From assembly GCA_905221605.1 (NCBI GenBank), contig CAJNDS010001412.1, positions 1 through 19,841 on the forward strand: DNA of 19,841 nt, in the 5' to 3' direction. The notes beneath the pieces are model-generated. The model had not been told where the DNA came from. It made no database searches and worked only from the letters and a program-made list of their open reading frames with translations. A program made the translations under genes and the position numbers. Of this stretch, positions 1 through 7,560 are shown piece after piece (the first letter of the stretch is position 1; each line of letters starts with the position of its first letter). The DNA comes from Symbiodinium natans (taxonomy: Eukaryota; Sar; Dinophyceae; Suessiales; Symbiodiniaceae).

Positions 1-2204
1 CCCAAGAGGGTTGTTCGATACGGGAAATAGTCACCTTCGCTTCCTTCTCCTTCATACATGTGGTTCGGGAAATGACCGGTGGGGTCGAATGTTCTTGTCA
101 CATCCCAGTCAAACCGCGCCGGAGTTCCATCTTCCAGCACGAACCAGGAATCTCCAATCTCATTGTGCTGGAGCTCTCTCTTAAGATTCTCTTCCAGCCT
201 TACAGGTTGCACCTTCATCTCTTCAGTCACAACACGACTGATACTCATTATCGCCATTGAAGAATTTCTCTTGAAGTGCAATGGAACTCGAACAGTTCCT
301 TTCTTCAGCCACAACTTTCCATCTTCGCTTACAGTTCCCCAACCAAGCTTCCACATCTTCCCAATCGAGAACAGTGGTTGGGTAACGTTGCCACAAACTG
401 CAGTGTCTGTGATAACCAACTTCTTTCCTGACTCTTTCCAGAAAACGAACTTCACTTGCTGCCTCACAGGCAGTGTTGGGATAACTCTTCCCTGTGCATC
501 TTTCAGTCGGTACTCGAAAGTCGAAGGTTCTCCGACCTCTTCTGCCCAATCCATAGGCAACACATGACAGTCCGCACCGCTGTCAAGCACAACTTCGCAC
601 GACTCAACCTCTTTGCAAACGTTCTTCACAGTCTTCTCATCTTGTAGCGTTCTCACTTCGCCAACTTCTTCGCCTGTTTGCTTCGAATCGTACCACTCCA
701 TCAACTCATCGTGAGGGTCTATCTCACCTTCATCGCTCTCTTCATCTCCCAGGGTGAGATCGAACTCTTCGAGTCTCCTCACTTCCAACTCATTCATTCT
801 CCAGCTCACTTCATTCAAGTCAAGCTCTTCATCCTGATCTTCCACCTCTTCAACTCTTCGAACCATTCTCGCAGCAGAGGCGGTGATGACTCTCACTTGT
901 CCACTCTCGTCGTTGTTCGCTCTCGCATTGCTCCCCGAGCTTCGGTCACCTTGACCTTGAGTCTCTTCTTCTTCCACGTATCTCACCTTTCCTTTTCCTC
1001 CTTTACCTTTATCTCCTTTCTGCCAACAATCCGTGGCTCGATGTCCTGGCTTGCCACAGATGTAGCAACTTCCTTGAAACTTCGTTGACCCGTAGCCACC
1101 TTCCACCGCGCGAACTCCCTTGTTTCTGTCTTTTCCTTTTCCCTTGGACTCTTTGCCAGTATCCCATTTTCCTTTTCCTTTTCCTTTGTTGGTAAATCTT
1201 CCTTTTCCAAAGGACTTTCCTCCTTTCTCTCCTTTACCTTTTCCTTTGTTCTTTTCCTTTCCATACTTCCCTTTGTCTCCTTTGTAACCTCCTTTCACTC
1301 GATCCACTTCCATCGCTTGAGGTCCGTTGTACGGCGTATGCTTTGTTGGTCCTTCCATACTGAAGGACTGCAAGATGTTCTCTGCATTCCAAGACTGCGT
1401 GCTCCTCTCGTACTCGAGCAACTTCCTTCGGATGTCCGTGTAACTCGTAGTAGGACTAAGTCCAACCAGAATATGCTTTCTCAACTCATTCGGCAATCCT
1501 TTCAGCACCGTGCCGATCTTGAGGTTCTCATCATACCTCGCTCCTGAAACTTTCTCGTATTCACCCACCAGCTTCTCGTAGGTGAGTAGGTAGTCCAGGA
1601 TGGAAGTTCCCTTGGTCATCGCTGGGAAACTAACGAGGGCCTGAGCCATTGCCAGTCCTCTTGTTCTGCTCGACGGCTCCAACTCCTGAAACAACTTCTT
1701 CCACACACTGTAGCCATCCTGACTTCCTTCGGACTTCAACAACTTCAGAGGACGATTCCTCAGATATGAAGCCAAAATCGCATAGAGCTTGATGCTCCTC
1801 TCTTTCTCTTCTTGCGAATACAGAGCCGGATTCAACGGTCCTGACTCTACCCTAACCAACTCTTCGGCATACTTAGGATCTACAAATCCTACAAACACCC
1901 TGAAGCTAAAACTCCAGTCTGGCCATTGTGAAACTTCTTCCTCTAAATTCTTTGGAGCAAACACTTCTGGACTCTTTACCAGCTTTGCTGCTGAGTCATA
2001 ACTCCTCTGGCCTGATCCTGCAGATCCTGCAGCTCCAGCCAAAGCATTGGCTGCTGCGGCCAAACTTCCCATCACTTCTTGAAACGATGCTCCCCCGAGA
2101 CCTGGGGGCAATCCTCCTCCAGCTGGCCTAGCCATTGGAGTATCGCTTGGAGTGTCTCCTCCATGCTCTTGAGCTCCTGCTCCAGCAGGATCTCCTTCTT
2201 GCAT
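1..2204 (-). CDS. Ty1/copia retrotransposon Gag-protease polyprotein, N-terminal 734 residues (partial, runs off left edge)
   Basis: A single frame is open from ATG at 2202-2204 to the window edge, 734 codons with no stop; an in-frame TAA at 2241-2243 lies 13 codons upstream and supports this start. Order seen: a Gly/Ala/Pro-rich N-terminus (about 1-75); a Gag-like helical region (about 80-290) beginning near the motif SPEVFAPKN and EEEVSQWPDW; a Lys/Gly-rich basic tract (about 298-370) that would bind nucleic acid; a CCHC zinc knuckle C380-x2-C383-x4-H388-x4-C393 (about 1026-1067); an acidic Glu/Asp-rich stretch (about 450-510); and a retropepsin active site VVLDSGADCHVLP with catalytic D541. 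Known of the family: Gag packages the RNA and the aspartic protease cuts the polyprotein; integrase and reverse transcriptase should follow beyond the left edge. The absence of any lesion suggests a young copy. Family assignment is confident; activity is not shown. Confidence 0.9.
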   Translation of the reverse strand, partial: MQEGDPAGAGAQEHGGDTPSDTPMARPAGGGLPPGLGGASFQEVMGSLAAAANALAGAAGSAGSGQRSYDSAAKLVKSPEVFAPKNLEEEVSQWPDWSFSFRVFVGFVDPKYAEELVRVESGPLNPALYSQEEKERSIKLYAILASYLRNRPLKLLKSEGSQDGYSVWKKLFQELEPSSRTRGLAMAQALVSFPAMTKGTSILDYLLTYEKLVGEYEKVSGARYDENLKIGTVLKGLPNELRKHILVGLSPTTSYTDIRRKLLEYERSTQSWNAENILQSFSMEGPTKHTPYNGPQAMEVDRVKGGYKGDKGKYGKEKNKGKGKGEKGGKSFGKGRFTNKGKGKGKWDTGKESKGKGKDRNKGVRAVEGGYGSTKFQGSCYICGKPGHRATDCWQKGDKGKGGKGKVRYVEEEETQGQGDRSSGSNARANNDESGQVRVITASAARMVRRVEEVEDQDEELDLNEVSWRMNELEVRRLEEFDLTLGDEESDEGEIDPHDELMEWYDSKQTGEEVGEVRTLQDEKTVKNVCKEVESCEVVLDSGADCHVLPMDWAEEVGEPSTFEYRLKDAQGRVIPTLPVRQQVKFVFWKESGKKLVITDTAVCGNVTQPLFSIGKMWKLGWGTVSEDGKLWLKKGTVRVPLHFKRNSSMAIMSISRVVTEEMKVQPVRLEENLKRELQHNEIGDSWFVLEDGTPARFDWDVTRTFDPTGHFPNHMYEGEGSEGDYFPYRTTLL

Positions 2205-2548
2205 CACACTTTTCTTCTCTTTCTCACTTCCAAGCTCCTCTTAGCCTCGCTTACAGTCTCCCTTAAGGAGCTCGCTTGGTAGCTGGCCCAAGGCTCTTTT
2301 GGACTTCAGTCCTCGCTCCTCCAGAGCGCTTTCTTGGGCTCACTTTGAACCAAAGGTCTAGGCCTTCAGCTCCGCTACCATAAAACGATTTAGGGTTCGT
2401 TCCAGACCCTTGAACTTGAAACCACTAGCGGGCACTTTTTGCTGGGACTCGGTCTGTTCAGCAGTCCCTTGAGCCTTGTTGGCAGCAGTGAAACGACAAG
2501 GAAAAATACTTCTACAGGGGGCACATGGCTAACCGAAAAGTTTGTTAG
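2205..2548 (-). other. Copia 5' leader and putative 5' LTR
   Basis: This stretch has no ORF of note and lies between the copia Gag start and the broken methyltransferase-like ORF. By position it should hold the 5' LTR and untranslated leader. If the primer-binding candidate at 2369-2380 is right, the LTR would span roughly 2381-2548, about 165 bases, which is short. I could not define TG...CA termini, and the second LTR is outside the window, so the LTR limits are inferred only. Confidence 0.45.
2369..2380 (-). promoter_or_regulatory. Candidate primer-binding site (tRNA-Met-like)
   Basis: On the minus strand the bases read TGGTAGCGGAGC. This begins with the TGG complementary to a tRNA CCA end and resembles the complement of eukaryotic initiator tRNA-Met 3' ends (TGGTAGCAGAGG-like, about 10 of 12 from memory). 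It lies about 165 bases upstream of the Gag ATG, as expected for a copia element. The flanking LTR end could not be confirmed. Confidence 0.4.
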
Positions 2549-3795
2549 ATATGCACCCACACAACGTCGCGCGTCTCAACAAGACGCCTGATGAAGTCCC
2601 AGGTGCGTGACAAGCGCAAGTCCAGCTGCAGCACATGAACATAAGGTCTATGCTTACTATGGCCCCAATCTACCGGCACGACCGCGTACCCGGCCTCTTT
2701 GGCTACGCAAGACAGAAGGGCAGAGCCCGCACACAACTCGAGCACAAGGGGGCGAGAAGTCGACGGCGGCAGCAGAAGAGATGAGGGCTGCACGGGCGGT
2801 GCAAGAGGAACCGAGGCCTCTGCCAAGGGCTGGGCTCCTGCCGCTGGAGCGACACCTGTCGGGGGTGGCAGTTTTGTGCTGGGACTAGCTTCTAAGGGAA
2901 ACCCTAAGAGCCGCAGCTCTGCCTTAGCGGGGGGCTTAAGCTTCTCCACGAAACGCACCGTGAAACCTACCAAGACAAGGCGGCGACCCTGCCAGGGGAG
3001 GACGCAATGTGCATTCTCGCTGGCCGACAAGAGCAGACACGGACCATTCCAAGGCACGGGGCCACCGATGACATCGTGGCCTTGAAACTCACGGACTTCG
3101 GAGCCCTCACCCTCAACCCAAAGACAACCTCCCTTAAAGGCGGTTAGGGGAGTGATTATATTAGGGAAGGGCGCATTCTGCAGGTCCTTATGCATGGAAG
3201 AGGGACTCTGATCAAGCACGGCAATGGAAGAGAAGACACACCCGGGGGCCGCATGTTTGAGCCAGGCCACAAACAAGGCAGTGGAAGCAGGATACTTCCC
3301 AGTCGTCGTTCGCACGCCGACGACTCCGCCATGCACAAACGCGCCTGCAGTGAAGCTGCTGCCTTCAGCAGCGCGGGGGGATGGTTCTTTTGGCAAGGCG
3401 TCGAACAGGCGCACAAGGTCTGAAGCAGTCAGCTCATGATGGCCTGCCAAAGCCCAAGCCAAGGTCTCAGCTTGATCAAGATCATGTGGTTTTGCACCCT
3501 GAAAGAGAATCGGAAAAACGGCACCCCCAGCATGAAGAGGAGGTGCCAAAACAGAACTCACGTGCTCAGCTGCATGTGAATGTACGAAGCAGTTTGCTCC
3601 ACGGCTCACGCGCGGCCTCTTAGGCTCCGGCTGAACCACATGTGCTGAAGGAAAACTTGCGTCGGCCGACGAGGCCGACCCGCCGGTGCCTTGCGAGGCA
3701 GCGACGCCTGGTACTACGGGAGCGCCCGGCTCGAAAACTGCATCCTCTCCGGACGCTGTGCCTGCTGAGGCACCCTTGGGACCCTGGGTCCCTAG
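2545..3795 (-). pseudogene. 2OG-Fe(II)-oxygenase-like and SAM-methyltransferase-like region, in frame after the Gag stop, truncated by copia
   Basis: This frame continues the Gag-like ORF after its TGA and stays open for 416 codons. Numbering from the Gag ATG, a Pro/Ala/Ser linker (408-460) leads into a domain with the double-stranded-beta-helix signature: H609-x-D611 (MHKD), then NIITPLTAFKGGCLWVE, then AHCVLPWQGRRLVLVGFT with H670 and R678/R679. The HxD...H...R spacing fits Fe(II)/2-oxoglutarate oxygenases such as AlkB or TET/JBP types, though the exact family is not assignable. A second Pro/Ser-rich linker (about 710-750) is followed by LVLELCAGSALLS (motif I-like), D783 in PVDWG, and LQLDL, resembling a Rossmann methyltransferase. 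The frame stops at VWVHI just where the catalytic part should come, at the copia junction. There is no ATG near the domain start, so expression probably needs readthrough or fusion. Oxygenase fold fairly likely; substrate unknown. Confidence 0.6.
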
Positions 3796-3798
3796 TCA
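3778..3798 (-). promoter_or_regulatory. Candidate stop-codon readthrough signal (TGA CTA G plus inverted repeat)
   Basis: The Gag-like ORF ends GCC TGA CTA GGG. TGA followed by CTAG is an established high-readthrough context. The inverted repeat GGGACCC-A-GGGTCCC (3778-3792) starts directly after the CTA codon and could fold as a 5-bp stem with a 5-base loop. It is the only stop in an otherwise open 824-codon frame. A simple CGA-to-TGA mutation is the competing explanation. Confidence 0.5.
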
Positions 3799-5016
3799 GG
3801 CCTGTCCTGACACACCGCTGCGCAAGCTGCAATCCGTTGCAGGGTGGCTTTTGCCGCACCGCGGAACAGCGCAGACATGTAGGCCTTTCGGGCACCTGCC
3901 GCGAGTGACGGTCTCGCGACAAGTTTTGAGACCGTATCCGAAACATATGGGGTCTCCGCCGTTCGTGTGGCTCCGACAGCCTTCCAGCCCCTGGGGCATT
4001 TTCATCTGCCGAACGGCAGCCTTACCTCGCTTCCCCTTTCCACGGCCCTTCCCTCCAGGAGGGGGCGGCGGAAAGCCGTAAGGCCCATTACGCTCTTTCT
4101 CAGAGCCAGCGCCAGCAGCCTTAGGCAATGGCTGCATCAAGCTGACAACCTCCGTTGAACAGGTGGCGGCTTCGAACACCTGATCCAAAGGCCTTCCCGA
4201 TGCTGTGACCTGGAGGCCGGCACGTGTCTGATCAGCAAGGCACTGGAACAACTTGCGATCTGCAGCCTGCAACTGCATGAAGGTTGGTAGATTGTGAGAG
4301 GAAGGAACAACGTCCAAGCGTGCACTCAGAAGCTTCTCTACCCAACGGCTGTGATGGACAAAATCTAAGAGATTCGCCATCTCAAAAGCAATGCCTCGAC
4401 GGGACAACGCAAGGTGGATGAGGAACTCACTGGACGTGTCTGCACGCCCCGGGTCAGGCTTCTCAGTCTTGAGTTTCCCCGAGCTGTCAATGGACAAGAC
4501 CGACTCTCTCTTGGCACTCGTCTGTGCCTCGTGCTCTTTGCTTGTCAGACGATCCCACTCCAGGTATTGGAGGCGATTCTGCTCATAGATGGCGACACAC
4601 GCATCCACCAGAGCATCTGATGGCTCCATTCGATTCCGGATGTCCAACCCCGGCAACTTCTTCACGATGGCAGCGAACCTCTCGGAGCGCTCCGGCACCG
4701 AAAGCTTCCTAGGCGCTGTTTCATCGGTCCGCTCCACCAACGAGCGCATTTCACTCGTAGTGACAGCAAAGCTCTCATGGAACAACCTGCGAAAGGCTGC
4801 CTTCTGCCCCAAACTTGCCGGGCCTCCAAGTGCCGTCTCAAACGCGGCGATGAGCTCCTTGTCATCGCCCGATCCTGGCGTATAGCTTGACATGAAGGCT
4901 ACCCGGGCCAGAGTAGTGATGCCAGCCCGTTTAAGGGCCGCGACATCAGCTTCTTCTAAGCCTACCTTCACACATCTCGCAGAGAACACTGGACCACTCT
5001 CCGAGTACGCAGCCAT
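3796..5016 (-). CDS. Gag-like nucleic-acid-binding protein of the YR retroelement
   Basis: An ATG at 5014-5016 opens 406 codons ending in TGA; an in-frame TAG at 5035-5037 just upstream supports the start. The first 280 residues look mostly helical with no domain I can name. Residues about 305-330 form a Pro/Gly-rich then basic tract (PPPPPGGKGRGKGKRGK). The C-terminus has two finger-like clusters: C358-x7-C366-x8-C375-x4-H380 (CCCH-like) and C382-x4-C387-x3-H391-x4-C396 (CCHC-like), both fitting RNA binding. The protein would act as capsid/nucleocapsid of the retroelement. The next 416 codons continue in the same frame after the TGA, so this may be the short product of a readthrough pair. 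Function is inferred from composition, fingers and context. Confidence 0.7.
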   Translation of the reverse strand: MAAYSESGPVFSARCVKVGLEEADVAALKRAGITTLARVAFMSSYTPGSGDDKELIAAFETALGGPASLGQKAAFRRLFHESFAVTTSEMRSLVERTDETAPRKLSVPERSERFAAIVKKLPGLDIRNRMEPSDALVDACVAIYEQNRLQYLEWDRLTSKEHEAQTSAKRESVLSIDSSGKLKTEKPDPGRADTSSEFLIHLALSRRGIAFEMANLLDFVHHSRWVEKLLSARLDVVPSSHNLPTFMQLQAADRKLFQCLADQTRAGLQVTASGRPLDQVFEAATCSTEVVSLMQPLPKAAGAGSEKERNGPYGFPPPPPGGKGRGKGKRGKAAVRQMKMPQGLEGCRSHTNGGDPICFGYGLKTCRETVTRGRCPKGLHVCAVPRCGKSHPATDCSLRSGVSGQA

Positions 5017-5381
5017 CTTTGACGGCCACCCAAACTAGGCTTGAGACCTGGCACCTGCTCAGAGCTGGTAAAGCATCTGTGTTTGCCATGACATGTAGGC
5101 AACTCTCAAGAGAGAACTCTCACATGGACGTAGAGCACGAACATCACATTCATGGACATAGAGCACATGCAAAAAGGAGGGGGGCGCAGCAAGTGAGCAA
5201 ATCGTGGGCCTCGCACACACCCTTTATGCTCTATGCACAAGTGAAATCTCACATCAAGCCACATATGCTCTAAAGCATTGCTTACACCTAGGATGCAAAA
5301 CTGCAGGTCGCTCATGGCATCGCCCATACTGTACAGACAACGCCCTTCCACATATCAAATGTGCTCCTGCTTCATCAGCGG
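5017..5381 (-). other. Spacer between YR and Gag-like ORFs with short direct and inverted repeats
   Basis: No credible gene is seen in these 365 bases. The 7-mer TAGAGCA occurs twice (5131-5137, 5159-5165), each preceded by GGACG or GGACA, and its reverse complement occurs twice (5227-5233, 5266-5272). CATAGAGCA at 5157-5165 and TGCTCTATG at 5227-5235 form a perfect 9-bp inverted repeat. A small palindrome CTCTC-AA-GAGAG lies at 5103-5114. The segment may be an untranslated leader, or a terminal/junction region on which the recombinase acts. Confidence 0.5.
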
Positions 5382-7011
5382 TTAGGTGGATGACTCTCGA
5401 CTGGCGGTGCCTGAAGTACGTTGCATCACCTGGCAGCCGCCGCTCATCCACTCTGCCCGGCCACCTCTCCATAGTCCTGGCGACGGTTCTGAGTGGTCAC
5501 GTTCCTCTTCGTCGACCGAGGAGCCCGAAGACGACGCCATATCATCCTCGGAGTGAGGTGGATCCTCCTCATCGGACCTCTCACATTCCTCTGCCAGCTG
5601 TTGCCCTCTTGGGTTGTCAGGCATGAACTTCCCAGAGCGGACCTCACGCAGCATCGACGCCATGGCCCTGAGGGGGGCCGACTGAGCATCGACTTCATAG
5701 ATGAGCTCCGTGCCCACACCGGCAGACTTCGAAGTATGATAGCCTAAGATGGCCCTTTGGTCCCTTACCACGTTTGCTGGCCCATGAGAGGATTGTTCTT
5801 TTGCACGAATGCGTACCCACATTGTTCAAGTACTCATCGGGGCCCACTCCCTGGGCAAGCAGGCTCCTGAGCCACACACAAGCCTGGTCGCACGGCAAAG
5901 GCACATTCCTCCAGGTCCCGTTGGAACCCGGACACGGCAGGAGGGGCGAATCCTCGTGGATACGAATCCCACATTCTTCCATGACATCGATCCAAGCATC
6001 GGCCCACCTGAGACCCGACAGACCCAAAGCACAAGCTGCCATCGGCAAGAACCTAACCTTCCTCTCGAGGGAGAAGCTGGTCTTGCTCCTCGAAACGTGG
6101 ACCTCGAGATATGCTGAGATCAGGCGCACAAAAAGGAGCTTGCACACACGCTGGGCATCGGAGAACCTGGCTCTCGCGTGCACTAGGAAAAGGAAAAAGC
6201 CCGCTGCCATCCTATCTTGCAGGGACCTCCCTTCAAGACCACAGCAAATTCTCTCAAGCAGCGCAACATGTTCGACTTTCAAGGGGTTTCGTTGAAGGAG
6301 CTTCCTCTTCTGCAAGAAAAGCCGAGCTGCCAGGCCCCGAACACGACCCGACTCCAAAATCTCATCAACACCCTTCAAGCCCACAACATACTTTGCGAAG
6401 GCAAAAGCGGAGAGAACACTCTTCAAGGAAGTCGGTGCAGCTTTGTCCTTCACATCATCGAAGTAAGCATACACAAGAGGCTCAGCGGCAGGAAAAACTA
6501 TCGCAGTCTTGCCCGAAGCCCAGGCAACATACCTCATAAGAGCATTCGCACGCGAGTGCAAAGTAGACGTTGCTTTCACTGCCAAGGCATCTGCCACGCT
6601 GTTAAGAAAAGGACCAGTACCCAACCCTGCTGCCTTCGAAGCATGGAAATCACGTGCAAGTCCAAAGGCAAGGGGCTCAACAAGAATGATGCGCTGCCAC
6701 TTCGCAATAGCAAGGCTGCGTTCCTCACTCTGGAGATCAATCCAAGCCTTGGGGTTCGAGTCGTACTTGCTGAAACGAGCCATCTTTTCAGCAATCTTAA
6801 CAAGTCCAGAAGACTTAGAAAAAGGCTCGGAACCCTCAGCTGATTCAGGCTTCTCAAGTTCACACAAAGGCAAGGGACCTCTAGGAACCAGCTTTCTCTT
6901 TGCCGGCTGACTCACAAGGCCAATCTCCCAGGGTTGCTGCCACACGCTAGCATGATCCCTCAGGCATGACTGCAAGTGCAGGGAATACTCAGTGTGATTA
7001 TCAAAAGCCAT
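5382..7011 (-). pseudogene. Tyrosine recombinase (YR integrase) of the retroelement, interrupted by a +1 frameshift
   Basis: The first ATG is at 7009-7011, although similarity may extend a few codons upstream. The N-terminal half (about 1-235) should be the SAM-like core-binding region. The catalytic half shows the expected order: R282 in ARARFSDAQRV (6166-6168), a candidate hairpin lysine K310 in SRSKTS, and H401-x-x-K404 in THSCKRTILSWASK (about 5798-5811). The frame then drifts and closes at 5695. In the +1 frame the domain resumes with RAILGYHTSK (His at 5736-5738) and LIYEVDA with the likely nucleophile Tyr at 5697-5699, followed by APLRAMASMLREVRSG and an acidic Ser-rich tail ending at 5382. 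All four catalytic elements are therefore present but in two frames; HxxK replaces the usual HxxR. Known role: cutting and rejoining DNA to integrate a circular element copy. The break may be a 1-base insertion, a 2-base deletion or a recoding site. Confidence 0.75.
5742..5748 (-). other. Candidate +1 frameshift heptamer CTT AGG C inside the recombinase
   Basis: In the upstream recombinase frame the codons read CAT CTT AGG CTA. CTT AGG C is the yeast Ty1 +1 slippery heptamer. Skipping one base here lands exactly on GGC TAT CAT, giving the conserved GYH of the catalytic domain. The shift direction and site fit, but the upstream RAI residues of the +1 frame also look conserved, which argues that an ordinary indel occurred slightly upstream. 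Confidence 0.3.
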
Positions 7012-7095
7012 GAATGCCCAAAACCGGGACACACCCCCCCTTCACTCACGGAAGTTGGGCAGGCAAGAGGCAACGCACTGAGGGCCGAGCAGGGC

Positions 7096-7407
7096 TCAAG
7101 AAGTCAGTGTCAAATGAAGGCTCAAACAAGTATGCGGCCAGCGCGCAACAGCCACGAGGGAAGCCCAAGACCCTTGAGGGAGAAAGAGGAGCAAGCGAGC
7201 TCCGTCGGAGCGGCTGAGTAAAACGCCGCGAAGGTTACCCTCCAAGATGTACGTATACAAATTGGGGCTTTCTTGGGAGTACTCAAGAAGGCGGTCGAAG
7301 TAGAACGAACGCGGGCGCAAACGAAGTGCAAGGAAAGTTGCAGGCTCAGGATGCTGAAGAGGCTCGGAAGCCTCGGACTCGCTGCTTCCACTGGGGGAAG
7401 AAAGCAT
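7096..7407 (-). CDS. Hypothetical ORF between the spliced leader and the recombinase
   Basis: A 103-codon frame from ATG at 7405-7407 to TGA at 7096-7098; the frame is open further upstream, into the spliced leader, but without ATG. The protein starts Ser/Glu-rich (MLSSPSGSSESEASEP) and has a segment FDRLLEYSQESPNLYTYILEG; no domain is recognised. It is in the same frame as the recombinase and separated from it by two TGA codons (7096-7098 and 7042-7044). It could be a damaged N-terminal extension of the recombinase, a small upstream ORF, or untranslated sequence open by chance. Confidence 0.3.
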   Translation of the reverse strand: MLSSPSGSSESEASEPLQHPEPATFLALRLRPRSFYFDRLLEYSQESPNLYTYILEGNLRGVLLSRSDGARLLLFLPQGSWASLVAVARWPHTCLSLHLTLTS

Positions 7408-7550
7408 CCGCCACCCCCGCGGGGTGGCTTGCACGGGCCCTAACGGCACTGGTTGAAAGGGGGGGCCCGTTTGGAAAAGAAGAACCTGTTGAGGACCCGC
7501 AGAGTTACTCAAGAACTGGGCCCAAAGAAATTTCCTTGCTTTGCTGACTG

Positions 7551-7560
7551 CTGAGCCAAG
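7551..7560 (-). other. Probable relict (truncated) second spliced leader
   Basis: Immediately after the full leader, the transcript sense reads CTTGGCTCAG, which shares TTGGCTCA with the 3' end of the leader (TTTTGGCTCAAG) and lacks one A. Tandem leader remnants are described for dinoflagellate genes that have passed through more than one round of trans-splicing and retroposition. The match is short, so this is tentative. Confidence 0.5.

Larger units (their letters stand above)
1..2548 (-). mobile_element. Ty1/copia LTR retrotransposon, 5' part
   Basis: The element comprises the Gag-protease ORF plus about 340 bases of upstream leader. Its upstream limit is inferred: the methyltransferase-like frame of the neighbouring element is readable up to codons for VWVH (about 2551) and then hits TAA at 2545-2547 in unrelated sequence. 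The orientation is the same as that of the interrupted element. The 3' half, second LTR and distal target-site duplication are outside the window, so the exact boundary is uncertain by several bases. Confidence 0.75.

Noticed and set aside
60-2282. Several plus-strand ORFs of 60-160 codons across the copia region
   Set aside because: They lie antisense to the continuous 734-codon Gag-protease frame, overlap one another and have no recognisable domain; they are shadows.
2468-2475. CTTGAGCC (minus GGCTCAAG), the last 8 bases of the spliced leader, in the copia leader
   Set aside because: Only 8 bases with no further leader sequence upstream (AACAA precedes it); too short to call a relict.
3620-3946. 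Minus-strand Arg-rich ORF overlapping the Gag/oxygenase junction
   Set aside because: It is an alternate frame of the GC-rich linker; the true frame continues through the TGA at 3796-3798.
5037-5048. Minus-strand GGTCTCAAGCC just upstream of the Gag-like ATG, resembling the leader end
   Set aside because: Needs an inserted base and matches only six contiguous bases.
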